Shown: positions 34,066 through 43,969 of the stretch, piece after piece | Position numbering within the stretch: the stretch's first letter is position 1 | Layout of the letters: the number at the start of each line of letters is the position of its first letter | Origin: Patescibacteria group bacterium | GTDB lineage: Bacteria > Patescibacteriota > Patescibacteriia > Patescibacteriales > GWC2-42-12 | DNA: 54,718 nt | Reading direction: 5' to 3' | Assembly: GCA_028707005.1 (NCBI GenBank) | Contig: JAQTVB010000005.1 | Span: forward strand, 1-54,718 | Program-made: the position numbers and the translations under genes | The notes under the pieces: model-generated | Seen by the model: only the letters and a program-made list of their open reading frames with translations | The model's database searches: none | What the model was told of the DNA's origin: nothing

Positions 34066-34272
34066 ACGCCTCTATTAATAGTTAGAAGATAAAAAATCAA
34101 CTAAGGATTAAATTTGATGGTTGAAACCATGCTATTCAGTGCCTATTGATAAGCGTCAAAACTATTTTTATCATTGTAGCGTGATTACCTATAAACATGG
34201 ATTCCCGCTTTCACTCGCCTCGCTAAAGCTATGGCGAAGCGGGCGGGAATGACAAGGGGGGGGGGGTAAAAA

Positions 34273-35676
34273 TTACTTCTTACTTACCCTCTGCCCGTCT
34301 TTCGTGTCTTCCACTATATAGCCAAGCTTTTCCATTTCCGCACGCAAACGATCCGCTTCCGGCCAATTTTTATTTTGGCGAGCCGCTTCCCGGTCTCGCG
34401 CCAATCCAACAACTTCTGTCGACACTTCATCTGCCGCACTATCAATGCCGCTTAAACCCAGACCCAAAACTTTATCAAAATCCAAAACGGTAGCCAGCTT
34501 TTCAGATATATCCAGATCTGATTTTAATAATTCCTGCGCCACAGCCAAGGCTTGAGGCATATTCAAATCATCGTTAATAGCGGCAACAAACTTTTCTTGG
34601 TAATTTTTATTTATATCCTTGGTTCGCAATTTATAGTTTTTAATTTGTAATTGCCTGGCCTGACGATGCAAATGCTCCAGGCCCGATTTGGCGTTTTCCA
34701 TGGCCGCTACGCCATACTCCATGGGCTTTCTATAATGCGTTTGCAAGCAGGCAAATCGGAAAACCAGCGGATCAATCCCCTTGTTAGTGAAAGCATTCTC
34801 CAGCGTCAAAAAATTTTCTTCGCTCTTGGCCATTTTCTTGCCGCCGGCAATATTCAAAAACGCGCCATGCAGCCAATAGTTAAAAAATTTCTGGCCGGTC
34901 GCGGCTTCGCTTTGGGCAATCTCGTTGGTATGATGGACATTAATATGATCAATGCCGCCGCAATGAATATCCAATTGATCGCCTAACTGCTTAAGGCTCA
35001 TGGCCGAACATTCAATATGCCAGCCGGGAAAACCCACGCCCCAGGGAGACGGCCATTCCTGCTGACGCTTCACGCCTTTGGGCGAAAATTTCCACAGCGC
35101 GAAATCGGTCAGATGGCGCTTTGCTTCGTTTTTTTCCACCCGCGCGCCCTCCTTTAAAGTCGCTAAATCCAGATGGCTTAATTTATTGTAAGCCTTAAGT
35201 TGCGCGGTATCAAAATAAAGGCCGTCAGGAATTTTATATACGTAGCCTTTTTTCTCCAAAATTTTTATCAGCTCAATCTGCTCTTTGATGTAGTCCGTGG
35301 CCTTGCACCAGACATCTGGCGCGAAAATGTTTAATTTTTTTATGTCTTGGCGAAACGCTTCGGTATAAAACTCCGCGATTTCCCGCGCCGTCTTGCCTTC
35401 CCGTTTTGCGCCTTTTTCCAGCTTGTCTTCGCCCATATCCCGATCGCCGGTCAAATGGCCCACGTCGGTGATATTCATGACATGCTTTACTTTATATCCG
35501 TTATACAGCAAAACCCGCTTTAACATGTCTTCAAAAATATAAGTGCGCAAATTGCCAAGATGCGCGAAATTATAAACCGTGGGGCCGCAAGTATATAAAC
35601 CAACTCGGCCTTTTTTAACAGGCTTAAAAAGCTCTTTGGTCCGCGTTAAAGTGTTGTATAAAAATAATTTTTCCAT
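34273..35676 (-). CDS. cysS: Cysteinyl-tRNA synthetase
   Basis: [45 protein letters not shown]. Confidence 0.98.
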   Translation of the reverse strand: MEKLFLYNTLTRTKELFKPVKKGRVGLYTCGPTVYNFAHLGNLRTYIFEDMLKRVLLYNGYKVKHVMNITDVGHLTGDRDMGEDKLEKGAKREGKTAREIAEFYTEAFRQDIKKLNIFAPDVWCKATDYIKEQIELIKILEKKGYVYKIPDGLYFDTAQLKAYNKLSHLDLATLKEGARVEKNEAKRHLTDFALWKFSPKGVKRQQEWPSPWGVGFPGWHIECSAMSLKQLGDQLDIHCGGIDHINVHHTNEIAQSEAATGQKFFNYWLHGAFLNIAGGKKMAKSEENFLTLENAFTNKGIDPLVFRFACLQTHYRKPMEYGVAAMENAKSGLEHLHRQARQLQIKNYKLRTKDINKNYQEKFVAAINDDLNMPQALAVAQELLKSDLDISEKLATVLDFDKVLGLGLSGIDSAADEVSTEVVGLARDREAARQNKNWPEADRLRAEMEKLGYIVEDTKDGQRVSKK

Positions 35677-35725
35677 GGCTTTATTTTACCTTAATTCCCT
35701 GCCGGAAGCAAGCTGTTCGGCCGGA

Positions 35726-35753
35726 TTGACATTGCTTGATTTTGGACTATAAT
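35726..35753 (+). promoter_or_regulatory. Sigma70-like promoter of a candidate ncRNA
   Basis: TTGACA-16nt-TATAAT. Confidence 0.7.
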
Positions 35754-35759
35754 ATTATC

Positions 35760-35890
35760 AGGGCTTGGGGAACGACATAGCCTAAATGGGTCAAGGCCCA
35801 CTTCCCCGTTCCAAGGAGACGAGAAATTGGGTTGAGCGTTCGCACGAGTTCGACTGGGGAGGGCACAGCGTGTTCTCCCCTTCTTCTTAA
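35760..35890 (+). ncRNA. Candidate structured ncRNA
   Basis: GGGGAA..TTCCCC, TGGG..CCCA, GGGGAG..CTCCCC stems; T-rich end CTCCCCTTCTTCTT; no + strand gene downstream. Confidence 0.5.
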
Positions 35891-35955
35891 AAGCGAAAAA
35901 CTCATTGACATTTTTTAGAATTAACCTGTGCTACTTTTTATATTCCAGAAACCTT

Positions 35956-35988
35956 AAGAAGGCGAGATCCATGGATCTCGCCTTCTTG
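35956..35988. terminator. Perfect palindromic terminator downstream of the M23 gene
   Basis: AAGAAGGCGAGATCCATGGATCTCGCCTTCTT. Confidence 0.85.
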
Positions 35989-36025
35989 TTTATGAAATAT
36001 TTTTCTTTGCTTGAATTCTTTTAAT

Positions 36026-39000
36026 TTAATCCAGATATGCCATAGGATCAACGGCCACGCCGTCCTGAAGCACGCCGAAGTGCAAGTGCGGGCCGTTGGT
36101 ATTTGAACCCGAACCGATAGAGCCGGGTAAGCCGCCGGACAAACCGATGACCTGGTTGCTGGCTACTGTGTCGCCCTGGTTGACAGCGATTTCGGAAAGA
36201 TGCCCGTAAACCGTTTTGATGCCATTGCCATGATCTATGATTACATAATTATATTGCGTGGTATGGGTGTTCGCTACCTCCGCCACCGTGCCGGCGGCCG
36301 CGGTTTTAACCGACGTGCCCTGATCAACATCTATATCAATACCGTCATGTTCGGCAACGCTTCTGTAAGGATAATTACTGTCATGAAAACCGTAATTTAC
36401 TCTCTGGGAATTTACCGGCCAGGCCAGTTGAATCGCGTTATCATCATTGCCGCCGGAACCGTTGCTGGGGCTGGTATTGTTTACCGTTACTTTATCGGTC
36501 GGATCGCCGGAAACGGCCGCTTCCAAACCGGACTTTTTGCCCGTTATCTTCAGATCCGTAAGATAAACGTCAAAACCGTTTTCCGGCACCTCTTCGCCGG
36601 CCGTTACTCTGATATTGAATTCCGCGGTTTGGCTGGTCTTAACGGTGTAGCTGTTTAAGCCGATTTTATTGGCGCCGGCCACCGGGCGGGAAATACGTCC
36701 CAGCTTGCTTGAACCGCTGGCTTCAACCACGGTTAAATCGCTAAAGCCTAAGCTGTAAGAAAGGCCGTCCGCGGTCGTGACGATGTTCAAACTGTTCAGC
36801 TTAATATCTTCAGCCCCATTATTGGTTATGGTAAAACGCGCGATATTGTTATCTTTAACTCCCGGCGTGAATGAACCGCCCTCAACCGCCAAAATTTCCG
36901 CTTCACTGCCTCCGAAATAAACTTTGCGGCTCGCGGCATTTAAACCGGCTATGGTCGCGGGAACATTGGAGGTTTTGCTCTTGGCCCCGACGCTTAAAAC
37001 AATCATCTGGACTTCGCTGGCCTTAAGATCCTTTTCCGTGTCGGCGTACAATTTTAATTCCCAGCGGCCGTTCTGGCTTAAACGGTAATTAAAATTATCA
37101 AAAACATAAGTGGACGCCGAGGGCTTGCTGATCGCGCTGCCGACCCGGCTGCCGCCGATATAAAGGCGCAGATTGCTAAAACCGTTTTCATAAAGCACCG
37201 AACCGGAAGTATCGCCGCTTTTCGCCAAAGTAATCTGGCTGATGTTTATGTCGTCGCCGGCCGCCGCTTCCAGAATGAAACTGGCGATTTTTACATTTTT
37301 CTGACCCTTGATATAATCTCTGCCCCAGCTATCGTCATTATTGGTGTAAATATAAAGGCTGGACTTGGTGACCACCAGATAGTTTCCGGCCAGCGCCAAA
37401 TTGGCGGAAAAATATGAGACATTTTCATACCCATATATAATGCTGTTGATGATTATCCTGTATTTATCCCCGCTTTTGGCCGCGGCCGGCAAATTGGCGA
37501 CTAAGCTGAAATTCAAAGTCTGCCTCGGCTCCAGCGCCAGGTTGTTAAAGCTCAAACTCACTCCGCCCGGCAGCTTGGAAGCGTCGGTCGCGGCGTAAAC
37601 TTCGCCTGAGTCATAGTTAACCAAATAAACAGCATCGTTAAAAGACGCGGCGTCCGAACTTTTTTCTAATTTGACATTAACGCTGGACAGTTTGACTTTC
37701 TGATTATTGTTTCTTACTTGAAAATTTCCCAGCAGCACCCCGTTTTGCTTTGAAAAAACGCTTTTGCTGGGGTTAAGGCTCGCGCTTAAGACGCTGATTG
37801 ATTCGCGGCCGATAGTATAAGTTTCACCGGCATCGGTTTGGCTGAAAGACAAACCGTAGCCGTAACTATCGCCGGTCGCATAAAAATCGCGCAAATTGAA
37901 ATTCACCGTCTGATTATTGTCTCCGCCGATAATATCGGCCGAAAGAAAAAAAGTTTTATCTTGGCCTTTGCTTAAAAGGTAATTATTTAAATTAAAAATT
38001 ACCGCGTCGCCTTCCATGCTCTGCGCCTGGGCGATAAGATTGTTGTTGGAATCTTTAAGCTTGAAATTGATCAAATCGCTTGAACGAGCGCTGCCCAGAT
38101 TAACCAAAGCGATCTTTTTTATGATCATATTTTCATTGCCGCTGGTTTCAATGATTTTAAATTTGCCGATAATTCTTTGATTATCGCCGATCACCAATTT
38201 ACCGCCCGCGTTCAGCGTTATTTCATCTATTTCCGCTTGGCCCATCAGAAAACCCACGGCCAATTTAAATTCTTTGGCCTCGATGGGAAAACTGCCATTA
38301 ATTTCAACGTTGGTTTTCACGTCTTTCAGGCTCTCAATGCTTGCTTTCACGGAATGATTGATAAAATCCGCGTAAGAGTTCAAGTCAAGGTATACTTTAA
38401 TTTTTTTAATTTCGCCGGCCGCTAAAATCAAGGGGCTGGTGCCAAAGCTAAAAACAGCCTGTCGGTTATTTAACCCCGCCACTTCGCCTAAATTATAACC
38501 GGCCTCATTGGTCAAAGATACTTTTTCGATTACCTCTGGCTGATATACGCCTTTTAAATTTAAAATTATCTGTTTTATTTCCACTGCGGCGCCGCCGGCT
38601 TTGAAATTAAAAGTCGCGACCAGGTTATGTTTAGTATTCATGGGTAAAAAACCGGCTTGAGAATCCGCGTCAAGTTCAATGGTTAATGAGCCCGGGCTGC
38701 CGCCGCCGGCTTTTAGAGCAATCTGCCCGGCGCTCGCGCTTAAGCCCACGGACGCGTAATCAACGGTTTGGTACAGAGAAAAATCCGTTTTGTTAATAGC
38801 GGCGATCCGACCATAGTCCAGGCCGAATTTGGAAAAATCCGACGGCCCTTTAATTAAAGTTTTTTTATCGCCCTTGATATAATAAATATTTTTTTCGCCC
38901 GCCGATTTTATAAGTTTTAAATCAGGCCATTTATCCAATTGCGCCCGGCTGATCACTTTTATGTCTGACCATTTATTGCCATAAGACAAGTAGGCGGCCG

Positions 39001-39208
39001 CGGACACATAAGCCTTTTTAACTCCGAGCTTATGGTCTAAATAATAAACCGTAGAGCTATTCGCGACCTTAACCTGCTTAACCGTTTGGGCAAGCCCATT
39101 GGCGGCCATGGCCTTATTTACTGAAACCAAATTGAATAAACTGGCAATTGCCAAAAAAATGGCAAGCAACAGTAAATTATTAATTGAATTTCGTTTAAAT
39201 AAGTTCAT
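36026..39208 (-). CDS. M23 family metallopeptidase with large extracellular beta-domain region
   Basis: EHDGIDIDVDQGTSVKTAAAGTVAEVAN...VIIDHGNGIKTVYGHLSEI...GPHLHFGVLQDG. Confidence 0.9.
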   Translation of the reverse strand: MNLFKRNSINNLLLLAIFLAIASLFNLVSVNKAMAANGLAQTVKQVKVANSSTVYYLDHKLGVKKAYVSAAAYLSYGNKWSDIKVISRAQLDKWPDLKLIKSAGEKNIYYIKGDKKTLIKGPSDFSKFGLDYGRIAAINKTDFSLYQTVDYASVGLSASAGQIALKAGGGSPGSLTIELDADSQAGFLPMNTKHNLVATFNFKAGGAAVEIKQIILNLKGVYQPEVIEKVSLTNEAGYNLGEVAGLNNRQAVFSFGTSPLILAAGEIKKIKVYLDLNSYADFINHSVKASIESLKDVKTNVEINGSFPIEAKEFKLAVGFLMGQAEIDEITLNAGGKLVIGDNQRIIGKFKIIETSGNENMIIKKIALVNLGSARSSDLINFKLKDSNNNLIAQAQSMEGDAVIFNLNNYLLSKGQDKTFFLSADIIGGDNNQTVNFNLRDFYATGDSYGYGLSFSQTDAGETYTIGRESISVLSASLNPSKSVFSKQNGVLLGNFQVRNNNQKVKLSSVNVKLEKSSDAASFNDAVYLVNYDSGEVYAATDASKLPGGVSLSFNNLALEPRQTLNFSLVANLPAAAKSGDKYRIIINSIIYGYENVSYFSANLALAGNYLVVTKSSLYIYTNNDDSWGRDYIKGQKNVKIASFILEAAAGDDINISQITLAKSGDTSGSVLYENGFSNLRLYIGGSRVGSAISKPSASTYVFDNFNYRLSQNGRWELKLYADTEKDLKASEVQMIVLSVGAKSKTSNVPATIAGLNAASRKVYFGGSEAEILAVEGGSFTPGVKDNNIARFTITNNGAEDIKLNSLNIVTTADGLSYSLGFSDLTVVEASGSSKLGRISRPVAGANKIGLNSYTVKTSQTAEFNIRVTAGEEVPENGFDVYLTDLKITGKKSGLEAAVSGDPTDKVTVNNTSPSNGSGGNDDNAIQLAWPVNSQRVNYGFHDSNYPYRSVAEHDGIDIDVDQGTSVKTAAAGTVAEVANTHTTQYNYVIIDHGNGIKTVYGHLSEIAVNQGDTVASNQVIGLSGGLPGSIGSGSNTNGPHLHFGVLQDGVAVDPMAYLD

Positions 39209-39414
39209 ATTTTTATAATTTATGGCTAATTACAGCTAATTAAATAGATATTAGTATATTAAATGATATAACTTATAAATATAGCATATTAATAAACTAT
39301 TGTCAAGGGGTACTAAAAACCGCCTTTTTGCAGCGGCGGTTTTTCGCGATAGCTTAAGCTTAAATCAATAACCGGCATCTATGGAATTTCGCCAAAAAAT
39401 ACCAATCGCCCAAC

Positions 39415-40059
39415 CTAACTCAATCCCAGTTCGTCAATAATTATCAATTTTCGGCTTTCTAGAATGCCGTAGAGAAAAATATCAGTGATGTCGCGGCGGT
39501 ATTTGAATTCTTTGGGGTCAAAAAGCGTAAAATTAATTTCTTTGCCAAGCTCTATTTCCAGTTCTCTGATTAATTTAAAAAGCTTAACTTTATTTACTTT
39601 CCCAACCAGCAAGATATCAATCATGGCATTCGGGTTGTTGACGAAAATACCGGTCAAAACCAAGAGTTTAACTTTGCCGATCGCCTCTAATTTTTTGACA
39701 AAATCTTTTTCGTATAAAATTTGCGCCTTAACAATCAACGCTTTGATTTCATCAAACAGGATGAAGCTGGGATTGGAGCGAAAGTATTTTTTCTCCTGCC
39801 CGCCCGAGCCTGGACGCTCTGGCGCCTGCCCCGCGGCTGGTTCGCCCGCGCCGCCGGACGCCGCTTCGTCGTTAATCTCTTTTCCGTCGGAAGTTAAAAT
39901 GCCGAATTTTTCCAGATTCTCAAGCTCCCGGCGCACCGAATTCAGCTGCAACTTTAAATCACGGGACAATTGCCTGATATAATATTTTTCCGCCGGGTGC
40001 AATAAGAACAATTTTAAAATTTTGACCCTGGCTTTTGAGCCGAATAATTTTTCCAGCAT
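39415..40059 (-). CDS. wHTH transcriptional regulator with nucleotidyltransferase-like C-terminus
   Basis: LFGSKARVKILKLFLLHPAEKYYIRQLSRDLKLQLNSVRRELENLEKFGIL. Confidence 0.75.
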   Translation of the reverse strand: MLEKLFGSKARVKILKLFLLHPAEKYYIRQLSRDLKLQLNSVRRELENLEKFGILTSDGKEINDEAASGGAGEPAAGQAPERPGSGGQEKKYFRSNPSFILFDEIKALIVKAQILYEKDFVKKLEAIGKVKLLVLTGIFVNNPNAMIDILLVGKVNKVKLFKLIRELEIELGKEINFTLFDPKEFKYRRDITDIFLYGILESRKLIIIDELGLS

Positions 40060-40230
40060 AATAATCGCCAAACCACTTAACTTAATTATGCATTTATTGT
40101 ATAATAGAAATACGATTAAGTCAAAAAACAAATAATTTTCTAATTTCACGGTTAGAAAAGATATTTTTTATTTATCAATTGTTCTAATCTTGCGCATTAT
40201 TCGCTTTCAATTCATTTTGTTTCGCCTGCT

Positions 40231-42513
40231 ATGAATTATAAAATAGCTCAATTTATCCTTACTCCCCCCCAGCGCGGCCAATCAACGTTGGAAATCTACG
40301 TCGCCCAGCCCGATGCCAGCAAAGAGGCTTTAGCCGGAAAACTGTTTGCTTTGTTTGACATTGAATCTCCCAAATCCTCCAGCCTTAAAATCATCAGTTT
40401 TTTAACCGCCGCCTTAAGCCATGATTATTACCAAAATGAAAAACTTATTTTAAAGGAAAGGGTTAATACCATAAAGGTTGAGCATATTTTTGAATCAGCC
40501 TTAGCCAGAACCAACAAAAAATTGGCTGAATTCCTGCAAACCGAAAAGATTAAGTTTGATCCCGGGATTATGAATATCACCATTGGCGTGATTTATAACG
40601 ACAGTTTGCATTTCGCCAATCTGGGAAAAAACAAAGCCCTGCTTTTATATAAAGGCAAGTCCGGTGAAGCCGCGAAATACAAATTGGCCGATATTACCGA
40701 ACAAACCGGCGCGGCTGAAACTAAAAAGCCGTCAGGCGCGGTAAAATTTTTTTCCAACGTAATCAGCGGCAACTTGCCCCGTGGCGGTTATTTTATTTTT
40801 TCCAGTGAAACATTTTCCGAGTACCTCTCGGCCAAGCAAATTATCGACATCATCACAACCCTGCCTCCGGCCGGCGCAGCCGAACAAATAAAAAATATGC
40901 TGGGAAAAATCAACGCTTATGTTCCTTTTTTGGGCATTATCATAAAAAACACCCTTGACCCGGAAACTGTGGAAGTTAAAGCGAGAGAGCCGATTGTTTC
41001 AACCAAATCTTCAATTGAAAGCTTGAACATCACCGAGGAAAAAACCGAAAAATTGCTAACGCCGTCGGGGTTGATTAACGCGAAAAAATGGCCGCTGGTC
41101 CTTAACGGCTTGGTGAGCCGCTTGACCTTTAAAAAAATGCGGAAAAGCGGCGGCCAGGCTGCTTCTTTGAAAGATAAAATTTTTATCAAGAGAAAAGCCG
41201 TTTGGCTGCCAGGGGCGAAAATATTGAATCTGCTAAAAAACTTTTTAATTTATACCATCGGTTTCTTTATCTATTTTTTTAAAACCATAACGGATAAGCA
41301 GGCCATGGCCGACGCCGGGAATAATCTGATTTTAAAAGTAAAAAACTTCCGACGGCATTTTCGGGTCTTATTGTTAAAAACATTACTGTGGTATAAATCA
41401 TTAAACAAGGTTGGTAAAATTTTATTCTCCGCCTTTCTGGTCTGCTTGTTGATTTTCTTCGTAAGCCTGGGATATGAAAACATAAAAAACCGGGCCGAAA
41501 AAAAACAAGCGGTTGTTAATAACACGCTGGCGGCTATTGAACAAAAACAAAATCAAGTTGACGCCAGTCTGCTTTACGGCAATGAAGCGGGCGCGAAAGA
41601 ACTATTAAAGGAAATTAACGATCTTTTAAAACAAATGCCGCGAAGTAATCAAGGCGAGCAGGACCAATACAATAAATTGGCGGCAAAATATCAAACGCAG
41701 ATCGAAAAAATAAGCCATGCCATCCGTGTCAATCCCGTTGAACTGGCCAATTTTGTTAATCTTAACCCCGGCGCGAAGCCGCAAAGCATTGTCTTGGCGC
41801 GGGAAAAAATTTACGCGGCCGACGCGGCGCAAGCGGCGATTTATTCAATTGATCTGAAAAACAAGCTCACCACTTCGCTGAATCTGGGCGGCCAGAAAAT
41901 GAGCCGGCTTGGCTTCCCTAGTCTTGATAAAGACAATAATATTTATTATTTCGGCCCCGATAAGGCGCTGGTTTTGGACACTAAGAACGCGAAATTATCC
42001 GGCCTTAACTTAAGCCGAAATTTAAATTTGGATAAAGCCGCCGGCTTAGAGCAATACAACGGCAGATTCTATTCGGTTGACGCGGCCGCCGGACAAATTT
42101 ATCGTTTTAACAAAAGCGGCGATACGCTCGCCAGCCCCTCCCCCTGGCTCGCCGGCAAAGAAGATCTGGCGAACGTCATAAGCCTTGATATAGATGGAGA
42201 TATTTATCTTTTAAAAGGCAACGGCGAAATTTCAAAATACACCAAAGGGAAGAAACGGGACTTTCCCCAAGCAACCGTTGAACCGCCGCTTGCCCAAGCC
42301 TCTAAAGTTATCGTTTCCCCGTCGGAAAATTATATTTATGTTCTTGAGCCGGCCGGCAAAAGATTGGTGGTGTTTGATAAAAGCGGTAAATTCATAAACC
42401 AATACGTAAGCGACGCTTTAAACAGCTTAAAAGATTTCCAGGTTGATGAAACCAGCAAAAAAATCTACTTCTTAAACAATACCGCGGTTTATTCAATTGA
42501 CATGGTTAAGTAA
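40231..42513 (+). CDS. PP2C-like N-domain / TM / beta-propeller-like hypothetical protein
   Basis: NITIGVIYNDSLHFANLGKNKALLLYKGK; internal TM; C-terminal repeats IYAADAAQAAIYSIDL, FYSVDAAAGQIYRFN. Confidence 0.55.
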   Translation: MNYKIAQFILTPPQRGQSTLEIYVAQPDASKEALAGKLFALFDIESPKSSSLKIISFLTAALSHDYYQNEKLILKERVNTIKVEHIFESALARTNKKLAEFLQTEKIKFDPGIMNITIGVIYNDSLHFANLGKNKALLLYKGKSGEAAKYKLADITEQTGAAETKKPSGAVKFFSNVISGNLPRGGYFIFSSETFSEYLSAKQIIDIITTLPPAGAAEQIKNMLGKINAYVPFLGIIIKNTLDPETVEVKAREPIVSTKSSIESLNITEEKTEKLLTPSGLINAKKWPLVLNGLVSRLTFKKMRKSGGQAASLKDKIFIKRKAVWLPGAKILNLLKNFLIYTIGFFIYFFKTITDKQAMADAGNNLILKVKNFRRHFRVLLLKTLLWYKSLNKVGKILFSAFLVCLLIFFVSLGYENIKNRAEKKQAVVNNTLAAIEQKQNQVDASLLYGNEAGAKELLKEINDLLKQMPRSNQGEQDQYNKLAAKYQTQIEKISHAIRVNPVELANFVNLNPGAKPQSIVLAREKIYAADAAQAAIYSIDLKNKLTTSLNLGGQKMSRLGFPSLDKDNNIYYFGPDKALVLDTKNAKLSGLNLSRNLNLDKAAGLEQYNGRFYSVDAAAGQIYRFNKSGDTLASPSPWLAGKEDLANVISLDIDGDIYLLKGNGEISKYTKGKKRDFPQATVEPPLAQASKVIVSPSENYIYVLEPAGKRLVVFDKSGKFINQYVSDALNSLKDFQVDETSKKIYFLNNTAVYSIDMVK

Positions 42514-42526
42514 ACGCGAAAAACAC

Positions 42527-42570
42527 AAATACAAAAAAACGTTCCAACTTTCCGGGAACGTTTTTTGTAT
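42527..42570. terminator. Intrinsic terminator
   Basis: AATACAAAAAACGTTCCaactttccGGGAACGTTTTTTGTATT. Confidence 0.9.
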
Positions 42571-42598
42571 TCGCCTTAATTTTCTCAAATCAGCGATA

Positions 42599-43066
42599 TT
42601 ATTTTAGAGTAACTTTCGCGCCGGCTTCTTCCAAGGCTTTCTTCATAGCCTCGGCATCGGCTTTCTTCACGCCTTCTTTTAACATCTTTGGAGCCGAGTC
42701 AACCAAGTCCTTGGCGTCTTTTAAGCCCATCTCGGTCAAAGCCCGAACCGCTTTAATAACCGAGATTTTGTTGGCTCCCGCTTCGGTGATTTCAACATTG
42801 AAGCTGGTTTTTTCTTCAACCGGGGCGGCGGCGGCCGGACCAGCCATCATCATGGCCGGGGCGGCGGCGGAAACGCCGAATTTCTTTTCTAAAATTTTTA
42901 CCAATTCGGCTAAATCCAAAACCGACATTTTTTCAATAGTCTCCACTAAAGACTTGAATTTTTCAGGAACGACTATCGGTTCCTCTTTGCCGGCCGCAGC
43001 TTCCTTATTCGCCAAAGCTTTAGCGTCAGTGGAAGCGGAGACGGGTTTTTTTGTTTCTTCTGGCAT
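42599..43066 (-). CDS. rplL: 50S ribosomal protein L7/L12
   Basis: [72 protein letters not shown]. Confidence 0.98.
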   Translation of the reverse strand: MPEETKKPVSASTDAKALANKEAAAGKEEPIVVPEKFKSLVETIEKMSVLDLAELVKILEKKFGVSAAAPAMMMAGPAAAAPVEEKTSFNVEITEAGANKISVIKAVRALTEMGLKDAKDLVDSAPKMLKEGVKKADAEAMKKALEEAGAKVTLK

Positions 43067-43118
43067 AAACTTTATAATTTTTAATTTTAAATTAAAAATT
43101 GTTAAATAATTATTTTAA

Positions 43119-43649
43119 TTAAGCTTGTTTTTTATCTTTAATGGCGTTTAACGCGTACACTAGGTTTTTCAAATTCCCGGCCAAAGCGTTGACAAAACCG
43201 AAAACCGGCGCGTTGATTGAACCGATGATCTTGGCATAAAGCTCTTTCTTGGACGGCAATTCCGACAGATTGGCAACTTCGGCCGCGTTAATGAACTTAT
43301 TTTCCAGGATGCCGCCGATGAATTCAAGCTTGCCTTCTTTTTCTTTTTTGAATTGTCCCGCGATTTTTGCCGGAGAAACTTCGTCGTCGTAGCCGAAAAT
43401 CGCCGCGATTTGCCCGTCAAATTTTTTTATATCCAGGCCGACGATCCCTTTATCCTTAAAACTTAAATCAAACAAAGTTTTTTTGGCGACATAATACTCG
43501 TTGTGTTCTTTTAACAACTTCGCTCTTAAATTTTCATTGTCTTTAACGCCCAGGCCGGTGAATTTCGCAAAAACAACGGATTTGGCTTTGGAGATTTTCT
43601 CCGACAATTCTTTTAAAATCGTTCTCTTTTGTTCTTTGGTCTTTGGCAT
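43119..43649 (-). CDS. rplJ: 50S ribosomal protein L10
   Basis: KTKEQKRTILKELSEKISKAKSVVFAKFTGLGVKDNENLRAKL. Confidence 0.96.
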   Translation of the reverse strand: MPKTKEQKRTILKELSEKISKAKSVVFAKFTGLGVKDNENLRAKLLKEHNEYYVAKKTLFDLSFKDKGIVGLDIKKFDGQIAAIFGYDDEVSPAKIAGQFKKEKEGKLEFIGGILENKFINAAEVANLSELPSKKELYAKIIGSINAPVFGFVNALAGNLKNLVYALNAIKDKKQA

Positions 43650-43755
43650 AAGATAAATACATAATCCTAATCTACGAATGAAGTCCTAATCTACAAATAT
43701 ATTCATAGATAAGATTGCAAATTATAAGCTTAAGGCGACTGATAAAATTTCTAAT

Positions 43756-43885
43756 AAAAAAATCTGCTTCAAATCGCAGACCTTTAAAATGGCTAAAATT
43801 AGCCATGCCTGCCAATGGGCAGGTTTGTCTCGGCAGGATTTATCCGCTTAGGGCGGACCTGCTGTCTGCGACCTTTATTTAATTG
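43756..43885 (-). promoter_or_regulatory. Ribosomal protein L10 leader-type attenuator
   Basis: Promoter TTGACA-16nt-TATTAT (43891-43918, minus); GGTCGCAGAC can pair with GTCTGCGA, which overlaps the terminator TCTGCgatttgaaGCAGATTTTTTT. Confidence 0.7.
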
Positions 43886-43928
43886 ATTTAATAATAGCAT
43901 AGGCAGCCAAAATGTCAAATCCAGCGCA

Positions 43929-43966
43929 GCCCGCGTAGAGACAGGTTGCGACCTGTCTCTACGCGG
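43929..43966. repeat. Perfect palindrome
   Basis: CCCGCGTAGAGACAGGttgcgaCCTGTCTCTACGCGGG. Confidence 0.9.
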
Positions 43967-43969
43967 GGG

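Noticed and set aside
36200-36658. 152-aa + strand ORF antisense to the M23 gene
   Set aside because: Overlaps the catalytic M23 domain on the opposite strand; shadow ORF.
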